Source: Closterium sp. Naga37s-1 (taxonomy: Eukaryota; Streptophyta; Zygnematophyceae; Desmidiales; Closteriaceae). Taken from it: a stretch of 64,000 bases of DNA. The notes below the pieces were generated by a model. The model made no database searches, was not told the origin of the DNA, and saw nothing but the letters and a program-made list of their open reading frames with translations. The stretch spans positions 720,001-784,000 of the forward strand of contig CANJKZ010000174.1 of assembly GCA_947471745.1 (NCBI GenBank). Reading direction: 5' to 3'. Positions 1 to 9,500 of this stretch are shown one piece after another; the first letter of the stretch is position 1, and each line of letters opens with the position of its first letter. The translations under genes were made by a program, and so were the position numbers.

Positions 1-116
1 CTATAGTCTGTCTAGGCTGTAGTGGGGTAGTTCATATAGGGTACAACACTTTTATGTTTCCTACTTGTACCCACCTGCTTCCTAATTCAGTCATTCCTTT
101 GTTCACTATTCTGACA
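1..116 (+). repeat. partial 5' LTR of element A
   Basis: It ends in TTCTGACA directly before a primer binding site. It contains the lineage's shared LTR core (GGCTGTAGTGGGGTAG followed by GGGTACAACA). The first bases of the LTR lie outside the window. Confidence 0.85.
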
Positions 117-147
117 TGGTATTCAGAGCAGGTTCCCTAGTGGGAAC
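117..147 (+). promoter_or_regulatory. element A primer binding site and adjoining hairpin
   Basis: TGGTATTCAGAGCAGG is the initiator-Met tRNA primer site with one extra T. It runs into GTTCCCTAGTGGGAAC (132-147), a perfect 6-bp stem with a 4-nt loop. The same hairpin follows the primer sites of elements B and E, and a covarying version follows that of D. Confidence 0.75.
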
Positions 148-179
148 GTTTTTTTTTAGGGCCCACAACGATTTTTTTC

Positions 180-900
180 CTGCCCTGCCCGAAGCGCGCC
201 TCGCGCCTGCCTCACCTGCGCCGTCGCGCGCCCTGCCCTAGAGCCGCTCGTCGCGGCCCTGCCTTCTCGGCCCTGCCCTAACGGCCCATGGCGGCCCTAC
301 CCTAACGGCCCGTCGCGGGCCCCTGCCCTCTCGGCCCGTCGCGGCCCCCCCCTACCCTAACGGCCCGTCGCGGCCCTGCCCTGCCGCCACTAGCGGCCCT
401 ACCCTAACGGCCCGTAGCAGCCCTGCCCTACCCTGCCGTCCAGCCGCGGCCCTTCCCTGCTGCCGCCCTGTCGCGGCCCTGCCTTGCTGCCGCCCTGTCG
501 CGGCCCTGCCCTGCTGCCGCAACTGTCGCGGCCTTGCCCTGCTGCCGCTCTGTCGCGGCCCTACGCTGACGCCGCCAAGTGGCGGCCCTGCCCTGCTGCC
601 GCCCCTGTCGCGGCCCTGCCCTGCTGCCGCCATGTCGCGGCCCTGCCCTGCTTCCGCCCCAGTCGCAGCCCTTGACCCACCCCTGGTAAGCACCCGCGCC
701 GCCCATCCAAGCTGCGCCGCTCCTCTGAGCCGCGCCGCCCTGCCGCGCCGCGCCGCCAGGAGCCGAGCCGCGCCGCCCTACCGAGCCGCGCCGCCCTACC
801 GAGCCGCGCCGCCCTACCGAGCCGCGCCGCCCTGCCGAGCCGCGCCGCCCTACTGAGCCGCACTGCCCTGCCCGCGCTGCTCCTGCTGCTACTGCTGCTA
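180..900 (+). repeat. GC-rich tandem-repeat leader of element A
   Basis: This non-coding leader lies between the primer site and gag. Degenerate units of the type CGGCCCTGCCCTGCTGCCGC fill about 290-650. A cleaner 18-bp unit (CGAGCCGCGCCGCCCTAC) recurs at about 765-855. Long ORFs in several frames are by-products of stop-poor GC repeats. Confidence 0.8.
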
Positions 901-908
901 CTGCCGCT

Positions 909-2557
909 ATGGCTAGCCCTACTGTTCTTACCTTTGATGCTGAGGGGCGTGCCGTTGACTTTGACGTGTGGGTTGATGACCTGCAGCTCTTTCTTCAGTG
1001 TGACTCTAAGGACGGAGTGTCCCTTTTCGATCACACGTCCGGTGACTCTCCTGCTCCTGCTGCCATTGCTGACAGTACAGTTCGCTCGCAGTGGACCACT
1101 CGTGACGCTGTTGCTCGCCTTGTTGTTCATAGTCACCTGCCGTCTTCTGAGCGTACGCACTTTGGCCAGTACAAGACTGCTAAGTCTTTGTATGACGCTG
1201 TCGTAGCGCGCTACTCCTCCCCCGCCACTGCTGCCCTCAGCCACCTCATGCTGCCGTACCTGTTCCCTGACCTTGCTGCCTTTGCCACAGTCGCTGACCT
1301 CATTACTCACCTCCGCACTAGTGACGCCCGCTACCGCTCTGCGCTTCCCACTGAGTTCTGTGCCAAGAAACCTCCCCCCATGTACATCACCCTTTACTAC
1401 CTAGTCACCCGCCTCCCTGACTCCCTTGCTTCAGTCAAGGACCACTTTCTCTCCCTTTGCCCCACCGAGCTCACCGTCGACCTGCTAGAGGAGCGCCTCA
1501 CTGCGGCTGAGAAGAGTATCGTTGCTGTAGGTGCTTCTCGCGGCGACCCTCACGCCCCTTTCTTTGAGGGGTGTTCCCCTGTCCCCCTTCTCCCCTCTGT
1601 TGCTTCTGCTGCTGCTGTGGACCTTGTTCGCACTGAGGAGGTCGGGCTTGCTTCTGCTCCTAGTGAGAGGCGCCGCACCAGCAAGGGCAAGGGGGGCAAG
1701 GGTGGTGGAGGGGACGGTGGGGGCGGCGGTGGAGGCGGTGGAGGAGGCGGAGGGGGTGGCGGTGGAGGTGGGGGTGGTGGCGGGAGTGGGGGCTTAGGTG
1801 GCGGCGGTGGTGGTGGTGGAGGTAGCGGCAGCGGTGGTGGAGGCAGCGGCAGCGGCGGTGGAGGCAGCGGCAGCGGTGGTGGAGGTGGCGGCGGCGGTGG
1901 AGCTGGTCAAGATGGAGCCGCGCAGTGTGGAGGATCTGGTGGTAGCCAGTGCCAGCAGCAGCCACGTTCCCGAGAGACCCCGTTGGCCCAGCAGCTTCGT
2001 GAGTGGTACGCTGGGCGTGGGAGGTCTGGGGGTGTTGGTCCCTGCACTTACGTTCTTCGCACCGGAGGGCGCCGTGGGGAGACGTGCGGGCTGCCACACA
2101 CTGCGCAGCGCTGCTTCGGTCGCCTGACTGACGCTGGCGCGCCCAGTTTCCTGACGCTGTTGAGCTCCCTCGCTGGGGTGATCTGCTTAGGCAGAATGTT
2201 GCTATCTTTGATCTTGATTTCGATGCTATCCTTGCTGCCATGTATGCTGTGACTGATAGTGCTGAGGGTGATTTTTACCTGTGTGTTACACCTGACCCGG
2301 GCATTGAGGCTGCTGCTCTAGGTGCTAGTGCGTCTGCTGCTCCAGGTACTGGTGAGTCTGCTGCTCCAGGTACCAGTGAGTCTGCTGCTCCAGGAACCAG
2401 TGAGTCTGCTGCTCCAGTACCAGTCTCTCTCTAGTACTGCACCTACTGAGTCTTTGCACACTTTCACACTTGACTCTGGTACTTCGCGCTCCTTCTTTCG
2501 CGACAGCACCACACTCACGCAGCTCAGTCGGCCTGTCGCAGTCTCCTTGGCTGACCC
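909..2557 (+). pseudogene. element A gag and start of protease (frameshifted)
   Basis: Gag is the capsid/RNA-binding part of the polyprotein. The ATG at 909 opens MASPTVLTFDAEG, the shared start of the lineage. Residues about 1-240 form the copia-type gag domain and about 255-340 a poly-glycine tract (1690-1910). A C-x13-C-x3-H-x4-C motif follows at about 2042-2112. A one-base loss near 2133 (GCTGGC where relatives read GCTTGGC) shifts the frame. A second shift lies near 2420. The protease motif LDSGTSRSFFRD (2470-2505) is then in a third frame. The TRIM cuts the protease immediately after the residues ADP. Confidence 0.85.
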
Positions 2558-2695
2558 TGTCAGAGGTCCACTGGTGATCCCCGATTGATCCTAGGGAAGG
2601 GTTACAGGCTCGTTGTCCTGGGGGGTTATGGGCGCACTCACCCGCTACTTAACAAGCCCTTTTATCCCAGTGGTCTAGTGGTTGGGATTCTGACA
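2558..2695 (+). repeat. TRIM 5' LTR
   Basis: 138 bp with perfect terminal inverted 7-mers TGTCAGA/TCTGACA. It carries an intact Pol III A-box-like TGGTCTAGTGG at 2671-2681. Confidence 0.9.
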
Positions 2696-2738
2696 TGGTA
2701 TCAGAGCGAAGGTCTTGGGTTCGAATCCCAGTGTGTGC
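2664..2738 (+). promoter_or_regulatory. tRNA-like Pol III promoter (A and B boxes) in the TRIM
   Basis: TGGTCTAGTGG (2671-2681) fits the A-box consensus and GGTTCGAATCC (2718-2728) fits the B-box, 47 bp apart. Three of the four tRNA arms can be drawn. The D arm has two wobble pairs. The anticodon-like arm TCTGA/TCAGA has a 7-nt loop CATGGTA. The T arm is TTGGG/CCCAG around TTCGAAT. No acceptor stem pairs, so this is a tRNA-like promoter rather than a tRNA gene. The primer site forms part of the anticodon-like arm. Confidence 0.6.
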
Positions 2739-2764
2739 ACTTCGGGCATCCCAGTGCGGGGTGG

Positions 2765-2902
2765 TGTTAGAGGTCCACTGGTGATCCCCGATTGACCCTA
2801 GGGAAGGGTTACATGCTCGTTGTCCTGGGGGGTTATGGGCGCACTGACCCGCTACTTAACAAGCCCTTTTATCCCAGTGATCAAGTGGTTGGGATTCTGA
2901 CA
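2765..2902 (+). repeat. TRIM 3' LTR
   Basis: 138 bp, matching the 5' copy at 132 of 138 positions. Its A-box is mutated to TGATCAAGTGG, so only the 5' copy keeps the consensus. Confidence 0.9.
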
Positions 2903-5210
2903 AACCCCTTTGGGGGGCCCTATCCTTGCGCACTCTTCCACGGTTCTACCGTGTCCTGCGGCCCCATTGGGCTTGCTGTCGGGACTCCACCTCCCCTCGT
3001 TCTCTACGAACTTGGTGAGTGGAGCTGACCTCTAGGATGCGTGGGTTGACCAGTTCACCCCTGGAGGTCAGCGTGTGACCCACTGCACTTGCTCTCGGAC
3101 GGGCCGCCACCTGGCCACGTTCACCCGTCGGCCTGGGTCGAGTCTGTACACACTGACTTCTGCGTCTCCTCCGGTTACTGCGTCTGGTCAGGTAGCCGCG
3201 TCTGGTCAGGTGTTTACTGCCGCGTCCAGGTCTAGTCCAGTATCTGCCCCCTGCTCGTGTCGTCCTCTGTCACACGAGACTCTCCTCTGGCACCACCTCC
3301 TTGGTCACCCCTCCCTGCCTCGTCTTCGAGGTATGGCCTCCCGTACCCTTGTCTCTGGTCTCCCCAGATCCCTCCCTCCCCTTCCTCCGGGGCCTGCCCC
3401 TACCTGTGTTCCTTGTGTCGAGGGCTGGCAGCGCGCCGCTCCTCACTCCTCCGAGTTCCCTCCGACAGAGGCTCCCCTGCAGACTCTCCACATGGACGTG
3501 TGGGGCCCAGCCCGCGTCCGTGGACAGGGTCACGAGCGTTACTTCCTGCTGGTCGTTGATGACTACTCGCGTTACACCACAGTCTCCCCCTTGCGCCGCA
3601 AGGGTGAGGTCACTGAGGTGTTGATCGGCTGGATCCGCGGTGCCCGTCGCCAGCTCAGCGAGAGTTTCGGCTCGGACCTTCCTGTTCTGCGTCTGCACTC
3701 AGACAGAGGTGGTGAGTTTTCCTTCAACCTTCTGAGGGCTTTCTGTCGTGCGGAGGGCATCCGCCAGACGTTCACGCTTCCGGCCTCCCCACAGCAAAAT
3801 GGGATTGCTGAGCGCCGCATTGGCATGGTCATGGACGTCGCTCGTACGTCCATGATCCATGCGGCTGCTCCCCATTTTCTGTGGCCGTTCGCGGTTCAGT
3901 ACGCTGCGCATCATATCAACCTTCAGCATTGTGTCTCCTTGCCGGAGACCACACCTACTCTGCGGTGGACGGGGAAGGTTAGCGATGCATCTGTGTTCCG
4001 TGTCTGGGGATCTCGAGCCTTTGTCCGCGATACTTCCGCGGACAAGCTGTCCTCCCGTGCCGTTCCCTGCGTCTTCCTTGGCTTCCCCCCTGACGCACCT
4101 GGGTGGCAGTTTTACCACCCCACCTCGCGTCGTGTTGTGTCCTCTCAGGACTTCACGTTTGACGAGTCAGTCTCCTACTACCGTCTCTTTCCCTACCGCA
4201 GAGCCTCTCTCTCCCCCCCGCCCCTCTTCCTAACACCAGGTGCTCCTCCGGTAGACCCCCTCCCCCCTCAGGGTCCTGCCCCCTCATGTGTGTCCCAGGT
4301 AGCTGTCAACTCTGGTGCTGCTATGGGTGCTGAGCCTGCGGGTGCGGGGCCTGGGGGTGCTGAGCCTGGGGTTGCTGAGTCTGGGGGTGCTGAGCCTGAG
4401 CTTGTGGAGCCTGGGGGTGCTGAGCCTGGGGGTGCTGAGTCTGAGCGTGCTGAGTCTGGAGGTCCTCCGGGTGTCCCGTCACGGCGGGAGCCCCTCTCTC
4501 CGCAGCGGCTCCGTGAGTGGTATGCTCAGCGCTATCGCTGTGCTGCTGGAGCTATGGGGCCTGCTGCTGGAGGTGCTTTTGGGGCTGGAGCTGCTGGAGG
4601 TACTGCTGGTGCTGGAGCTGCTGGTGCTGGAGGTACTGGCGCTGTTGGAGGTCCTACTGGTGTTGGAGCTGCTGGAGGTGCTGGAGCAGCTGGTCCCTGA
4701 GGTGCTCGTACTGGAGGTACTGGAGCTGTTGGGGCTGGTGGTGCTGCAGGAGTTGGAGCTGCTGGTGCTGGAGGTCCTGCTGGTGTTGGAGGTCCTGCTG
4801 GTGTTGGAGCTGCTGGAGGTACTGGAGCTGCTGGAGCTGGTGGTGCTGCAGGAGTTAGAGCTGTAGGTGCTGGAGCTGTTGCTACTGGAGGTGCTGCTGG
4901 AACTGGAGCTGCTGGAGGTACTTGAGCTGGTGGTGCCCCGGGAGTTGTAGCTCGAGACCCTGGAGCTGAGGGTACTGGTGCTGTCTCTGCTGTTTTTGGA
5001 GGCGCTGCGCGGCCGCGGCCATGCTACGTTTTGCTTCTTCAGCAGGTTCTTGGTCTCCCGCCTTCTACTGGTCCTACTCCTCCCTTACTGAGTCCACTGC
5101 CTGTCCAGTCACAGTCACAGTTACAGCCAGCCTCTCCACTGCCTGGACCTTCTCCATACATTGGACCAGCTAGAGGTCTTACGGAGCGTCGTGAGCCTGA
5201 GTCTCGTCGG
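2903..5210 (+). pseudogene. element A protease end, integrase and linker (broken)
   Basis: After a frameshift near 2975, one open stretch (about 3075-4700) encodes the GAG-pre-integrase zinc region (HHLLGHPS...CVPC) and the integrase core. The DDE residues are visible in MDVWGPARV (about 3492), LHSDRGGEF (about 3695) and NGIAERRIG (about 3800). A CLGF-like integrase C-terminal block (VFLGFPPDAPGWQFYHP) follows. From about 4310 GGAEP-type pentapeptides appear, then alanine/glycine repeats, and the frame is lost near 4700. Linker homology continues to TERREPESR at 5210, where the inverted junction begins. Integrase joins the cDNA copy to the genome; this copy cannot be functional. Confidence 0.88.
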
Positions 5211-5660
5211 GATGTCTGGTGCATCCGGGTCTCCCTCAGGGGCAAGCAGCATGGAAGCAAAACGAGGTACAGCAGCTGCAAGACACTCAAAGTCCTCCTG
5301 CCTGTCCTCAAGGACGTCCGTGCCAAGAGCATACTCACCCCCAATGGACGGAGGACTGGCAGATGCAGACTCAGCAACAAGCGCAGTGGCGTAGTCTAGA
5401 CGACAGGCAGCAACAAAGTCAAGCAGACGCAGTAGCAGACTCAAAGGAAGGGTCAGTTTCAGAAGTGGCGAGGGGACGAGAGACAGTGGGACTCGCAGCA
5501 CGAGTGCGGTCAGACTGGGTTAGGGACCGCAGGAAGAGAGGACTCGGGAGGAGCAGGTAGAGGAACACGCTGTGGAACAGAGGAAGGACGAAGTGCCATA
5601 GCGTGCATGCCGAGGACAGGATGAGGACGCGAACGAGGAACACGACGAGCTGTGCGAAGC
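5211..5660 (-). pseudogene. inverted IN-RT linker fragment of the same copia lineage
   Basis: Read on the minus strand from 5660 to 5211, this matches the conserved linker between integrase and RT. That linker runs from a VPRSRPHPV-like block through TDVLEDRQEDFECLAA to APEGDPDAPDIP. Its orientation is opposite to element A, and it would normally follow the A linker directly. The junction at about 5210 shares a GTC microhomology. The frame is shifted near 5500. Confidence 0.8.
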
Positions 5661-6588
5661 TGGCCACGCTGCTGCAACTCTTGTGCAAGAAAGTATCGCA
5701 CAGCGATGTGCTTTGTTCTTTGCTCCAGTCTGTGCTCCTGACACAAGGCAATCATGGCCTTGTTGTCTACATACAGAACTGGAGGCGAACGAGGCTGCTC
5801 TCCCAAGTCAGACAGCAGGTAGGTGAGCCAGCGTAGCTCCTGTGCAGCCATGGCCCCTGCGTAGATCTCTGCCTCACAACTGGAGCTGAGAACCATAGAC
5901 GAGCGGGTAGACCGCCAGGAAACAGAGCCGGAACCAAGGCTGAAGGTGTAACCCTGTGATGACCGCTGCGTAGTTGAGTCGTCAACCCAAGAAGCGTCTG
6001 CGTGACCAGTGAGGACAACTGGACCCCGTCCTCCAAGCACGAGCCTCATGCCCGACGTACTGCACAAGTAACGCAGTACCTTCTTCGCAGCATCCCAGTG
6101 CACCTTTCGGTGCCTATCGGGAGCCACGTAGCGAGCCAGAAGGCTGAGAGGGTACGCGAGGTCAGGTCGTGTGCACGTCATCAGGTACATGAGGCAACCC
6201 ACAAGCTCTGGGTATGGACCACTCGGCTCTACGGACTCGTCCGAAGGTGGAGCTGAGAGCGAGTGGCCGGTAGACAGAGGAGTGGGCTGTGGCGAGGAGA
6301 ACTGGAAGCCGAAGCGCTGAAGGACCTGGTGCACCATGTGTGACTGAGTCAGGGTGATGGTGTGCCGTGCTCTGTCCCGGGTGATCTGCAAGCCAAGATA
6401 GCTACGCAGTTCACCCAGGTCAGTGCAGATGTGTCGCTTCTGTAGCTCCGACTTCACAAGGGTCAGTGCCTCGGTGTCAGCAGTGGCAAAGATGAGGTCG
6501 TCAACGTAGATGAGGACGTAGAAGGGCGGTAGCGAGGTGTCGGTGCGTAGAAACAGCGACGGGTGAGCAGTAGAAAAGCAAACCCAAA
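5661..6588 (-). pseudogene. RT C-terminal half and RNase H fragment
   Basis: Minus-strand frame with the catalytic YVDD (about 6499-6510), SELQKRHICTDLGELRSYLG and the RNase H region (HADASWVDDSTTQ, SSCEAEIYAGAMAAQELRW, YVDNKAMIALCQEHRLE). It ends abruptly at QQRGQLR and is fused there to the IN-RT linker, which normally lies before RT. A one-base loss near 6573 shifts the frame ahead of the YVDD region. The fragment stops at about 6588, just before the satellite. Confidence 0.85.
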
Positions 6589-6598
6589 ACCCGTAGAA

Positions 6599-9500
6599 AC
6601 GGCCGACGGGGCCGCGGGCCGACGGGGCCGCGGGCCGCCGGGGCCGGGGCGCGCGGGCCGCGGGCCGACGGGGCCGCGGGCCGACGGGGCCGCGGGCCGC
6701 CGGGGCCGGGGCGCGCGGGCCGCGGGCCGACGGGGCCGCGGGCCGACGGGGCCGGGGCCGGGGCGCGCGGGCCGCGGGCCGACGTCGGGCCGCGGGCCGA
6801 CGGGGCCGGGGCCGGGGCGCGCGGGCCGCGGGCCGACGTCGGGCCGCGGGCCGACGGGGCCGGGGCCGGGGCGCGCGGGCCGCGGGCCGACGTCGGGCCG
6901 CGGGCCGACGGGGCCGGGGCCGGGGCGCGCGGGCCGCGGGCCGACGTCGGGCCGCGGGCCGACGGGGCCGGGGCCGGGGCGCGCGGGCCGCGGGCCGACG
7001 TCGGGCCGCGGGCCGACGGGGCCGGGGCCGGGGCGCGCGGGCCGCGGGCCGACGTCGGGCCGCGGGCCGACGGGGCCGGGGCCGGGGCGCGCGGGCCGCG
7101 GGCCGACGTCGGGCCGCGGGCCGACGGGGCCGGGGCCGGGGCGCGCGGGCCGCGGGCCGACGTCGGGCCGCGGGCCGACGGGGCCGGGGCCGGGGCGCGC
7201 GGGCCGCGGGCCGACGTCGGGCCGCGGGCCGACGGGGCCGGGGCCGGGGCGCGCGGGCCGCGGGCCGACGTCGGGCCGCGGGCCGACGGGGCCGGGGCCG
7301 GGGCGCGCGGGCCGCGGGCCGACGTCGGGCCGCGGGCCGACGGGGCCGGGGCCGGGGCGCGCGGGCCGCGGGCCGACGTCGGGCCGCGGGCCGACGTCGG
7401 GCCGCGGGCCGACGGGGCCGGGGCCGGGGCGCGCGGGCCGCGGGCCGACGTCGGGCCGCGGGCCGACGTCGGGCCGCGGGCCGACGGGGCCGGGGCCGGG
7501 GCGCGCGGGCCGCGGGCCGACGTCGGGCCGCGGGCCGACGTCGGGCCGCGGGCCGACGGGGCCGGGGCCGGGGCGCGCGGGCCGCGGGCCGACGTCGGGC
7601 CGCGGGCCGACGTCGGGCCGCGGGCCGACGGGGCCGGGGCCGGGGCGCGCGGGCCGCGGGCCGACGTCGGGCCGCGGGCCGACGTCGGGCCGCGGGCCGC
7701 CGGGGCGCGCGGGCCGCGGGCCGACGTCGGGCCGCGGGCCGACGTCGGGCCGCGGGCCGACGGGGCCGGGGCCGGGGCGCGCGGGCCGCGGGCCGACGTC
7801 GGGCCGCGGGCCGACGTCGGGCCGCGGGCCGACGGGGCCGGGGCCGGGGCGCGCGGGCCGCGGGCCGACGTCGGGCCGCGGGCCGACGTCGGGCCGCGGG
7901 CCGACGGGGCCGGGGCCGGGGCGCGCGGGCCGCGGGCCGACGTCGGGCCGCGGGCCGACGTCGGGCCGCGGGCCGACGGGGCCGGGGCCGGGGCGCGCGG
8001 GCCGCGGGCCGACGTCGGGCCGCGGGCCGACGTCGGGCCGCGGGCCGACGGGGCCGGGGCCGGGGCGCGCGGGCCGCGGGCCGACGTCGGGCCGCGGGCC
8101 GACGTCGGGCCGCGGGCCGACGGGGCCGGGGCCGGGGCGCGCGGGCCGCGGGCCGACGTCGGGCCGCGGGCCGACGGGGCCGGGGCCGGGGCGCGCGGGC
8201 CGCGGGCCGACGTCGGGCCGCGGGCCGACGGGGCCGGGGCCGGGGCGCGCGGGCCGCGGGCCGACGTCGGGCCGCGGGCCGACGTCGGGCCGCGGGCCGA
8301 CGGGGCCGGGGCCGGGGCGCGCGGGCCGCGGGCCGACGTCGGGCCGCGGGCCGACGTCGGGCCGCGGGCCGACGGGGCCGGGGCCGGGGCGCGCGGGCCG
8401 CGGGCCGACGTCGGGCCGCGGGCCGACGTCGGGCCGCGGGCCGACGGGGCCGGGGCCGGGGCGCGCGGGCCGCGGGCCGACGTCGGGCCGCGGGCCGACG
8501 TCGGGCCGCGGGCCGACGGGGCCGGGGCCGGGGCGCGCGGGCCGCGGGCCGACGTCGGGCCGCGGGCCGACGTCGGGCCGCGGGCCGACGGGGCCGGGGC
8601 CGGGGCGCGCGGGCCGCGGGCCGACGTCGGGCCGCGGGCCGACGGGGCCGGGGCCGGGGCGCGCGGGCCGCGGGCCGACGTCGGGCCGCGGGCCGACGGG
8701 GCCGGGGCCGGGGCGCGCGGGCCGCGGGCCGACGTCGGGCCGCGGGCCGACGGGGCCGGGGCCGGGGCGCGCGGGCCGCGGGCCGACGTCGGGCCGCGGG
8801 CCGACGGGGCCGGGGCCGGGGCGCGCGGGCCGCGGGCCGACGTCGGGCCGCGGGCCGACGGGGCCGGGGCCGGGGCGCGCGGGCCGCGGGCCGACGTCGG
8901 GCCGCGGGCCGACGGGGCCGGGGCCGGGGCGCGCGGGCCGCGGGCCGACGTCGGGCCGCGGGCCGACGGGGCCGGGGCCGGGGCGCGCGGGCCGCGGGCC
9001 GACGTCGGGCCGCGGGCCGACGGGGCCGGGGCCGGGGCGCGCGGGCCGCGGGCCGACGTCGGGCCGCGGGCCGACGGGGCCGGGGCCGGGGCGCGCGGGC
9101 CGCGGGCCGACGTCGGGCCGCGGGCCGACGGGGCCGGGGCCGGGGCGCGCGGGCCGCGGGCCGACGTCGGGCCGCGGGCCGACGGGGCCGGGGCCGGGGC
9201 GCGCGGGCCGCGGGCCGACGTCGGGCCGCGGGCCGACGGGGCCGGGGCCGGGGCGCGCGGGCCGCGGGCCGACGTCGGGCCGCGGGCCGACGGGGCCGGG
9301 GCCGGGGCGCGCGGGCCGCGGGCCGACGTCGGGCCGCGGGCCGACGGGGCCGGGGCCGGGGCGCGCGGGCCGCGGGCCGACGTCGGGCCGCGGGCCGACG
9401 GGGCCGGGGCCGGGGCGCGCGGGCCGCGGGCCGACGTCGGGCCGCGGGCCGACGGGGCCGGGGCCGGGGCGCGCGGGCCGCGGGCCGACGTCGGGCCGCG

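Larger units (their letters stand above)
2558..2902 (+). mobile_element. complete 345-bp TRIM (miniature LTR retrotransposon)
   Basis: Two 138-bp direct repeats (2558-2695 and 2765-2902) flank a 69-bp interior. Both repeats run from TGTYAGAG to TCTGACA and differ at 6 of 138 positions. TGGTATCAGAGC (2696-2707) directly abuts the 5' LTR and is a perfect initiator-Met primer site. A purine-rich GCGGGGTGG precedes the 3' LTR. The flanks are GACCC and AACCC, a 5-bp TSD with one change. Removing the insert and one flank restores the expected protease sequence. It has no coding capacity and must have been mobilised in trans. Confidence 0.93.
1..5210 (+). mobile_element. Ty1/copia element A, 5' part, decayed
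   Basis: The order is partial 5' LTR, primer binding site, GC-rich repeat leader, gag, protease, integrase and linker, which is the Ty1/copia order. The RT/RNase H part does not follow on this strand. At about 5210 the sequence switches into inverted material of the same lineage. The reading frame is broken by several small indels and by a TRIM insertion at 2558-2902, so the copy is old and dead. The window begins inside its LTR, so the true left end and TSD are not visible. Confidence 0.9.

Noticed and set aside
1660-2241. Antisense His/Arg- and Leu-rich ORFs opposite the gag poly-Gly tracts and the GGAEP linkers
   Set aside because: They are shadows of biased codons in the real frames; the same pattern recurs opposite every element.
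2664-2745. A functional tRNA gene
   Set aside because: Box A, box B and three arms are present, but the acceptor strands do not pair, position 33 is not T, and the segment is divided between LTR and interior of a TRIM.
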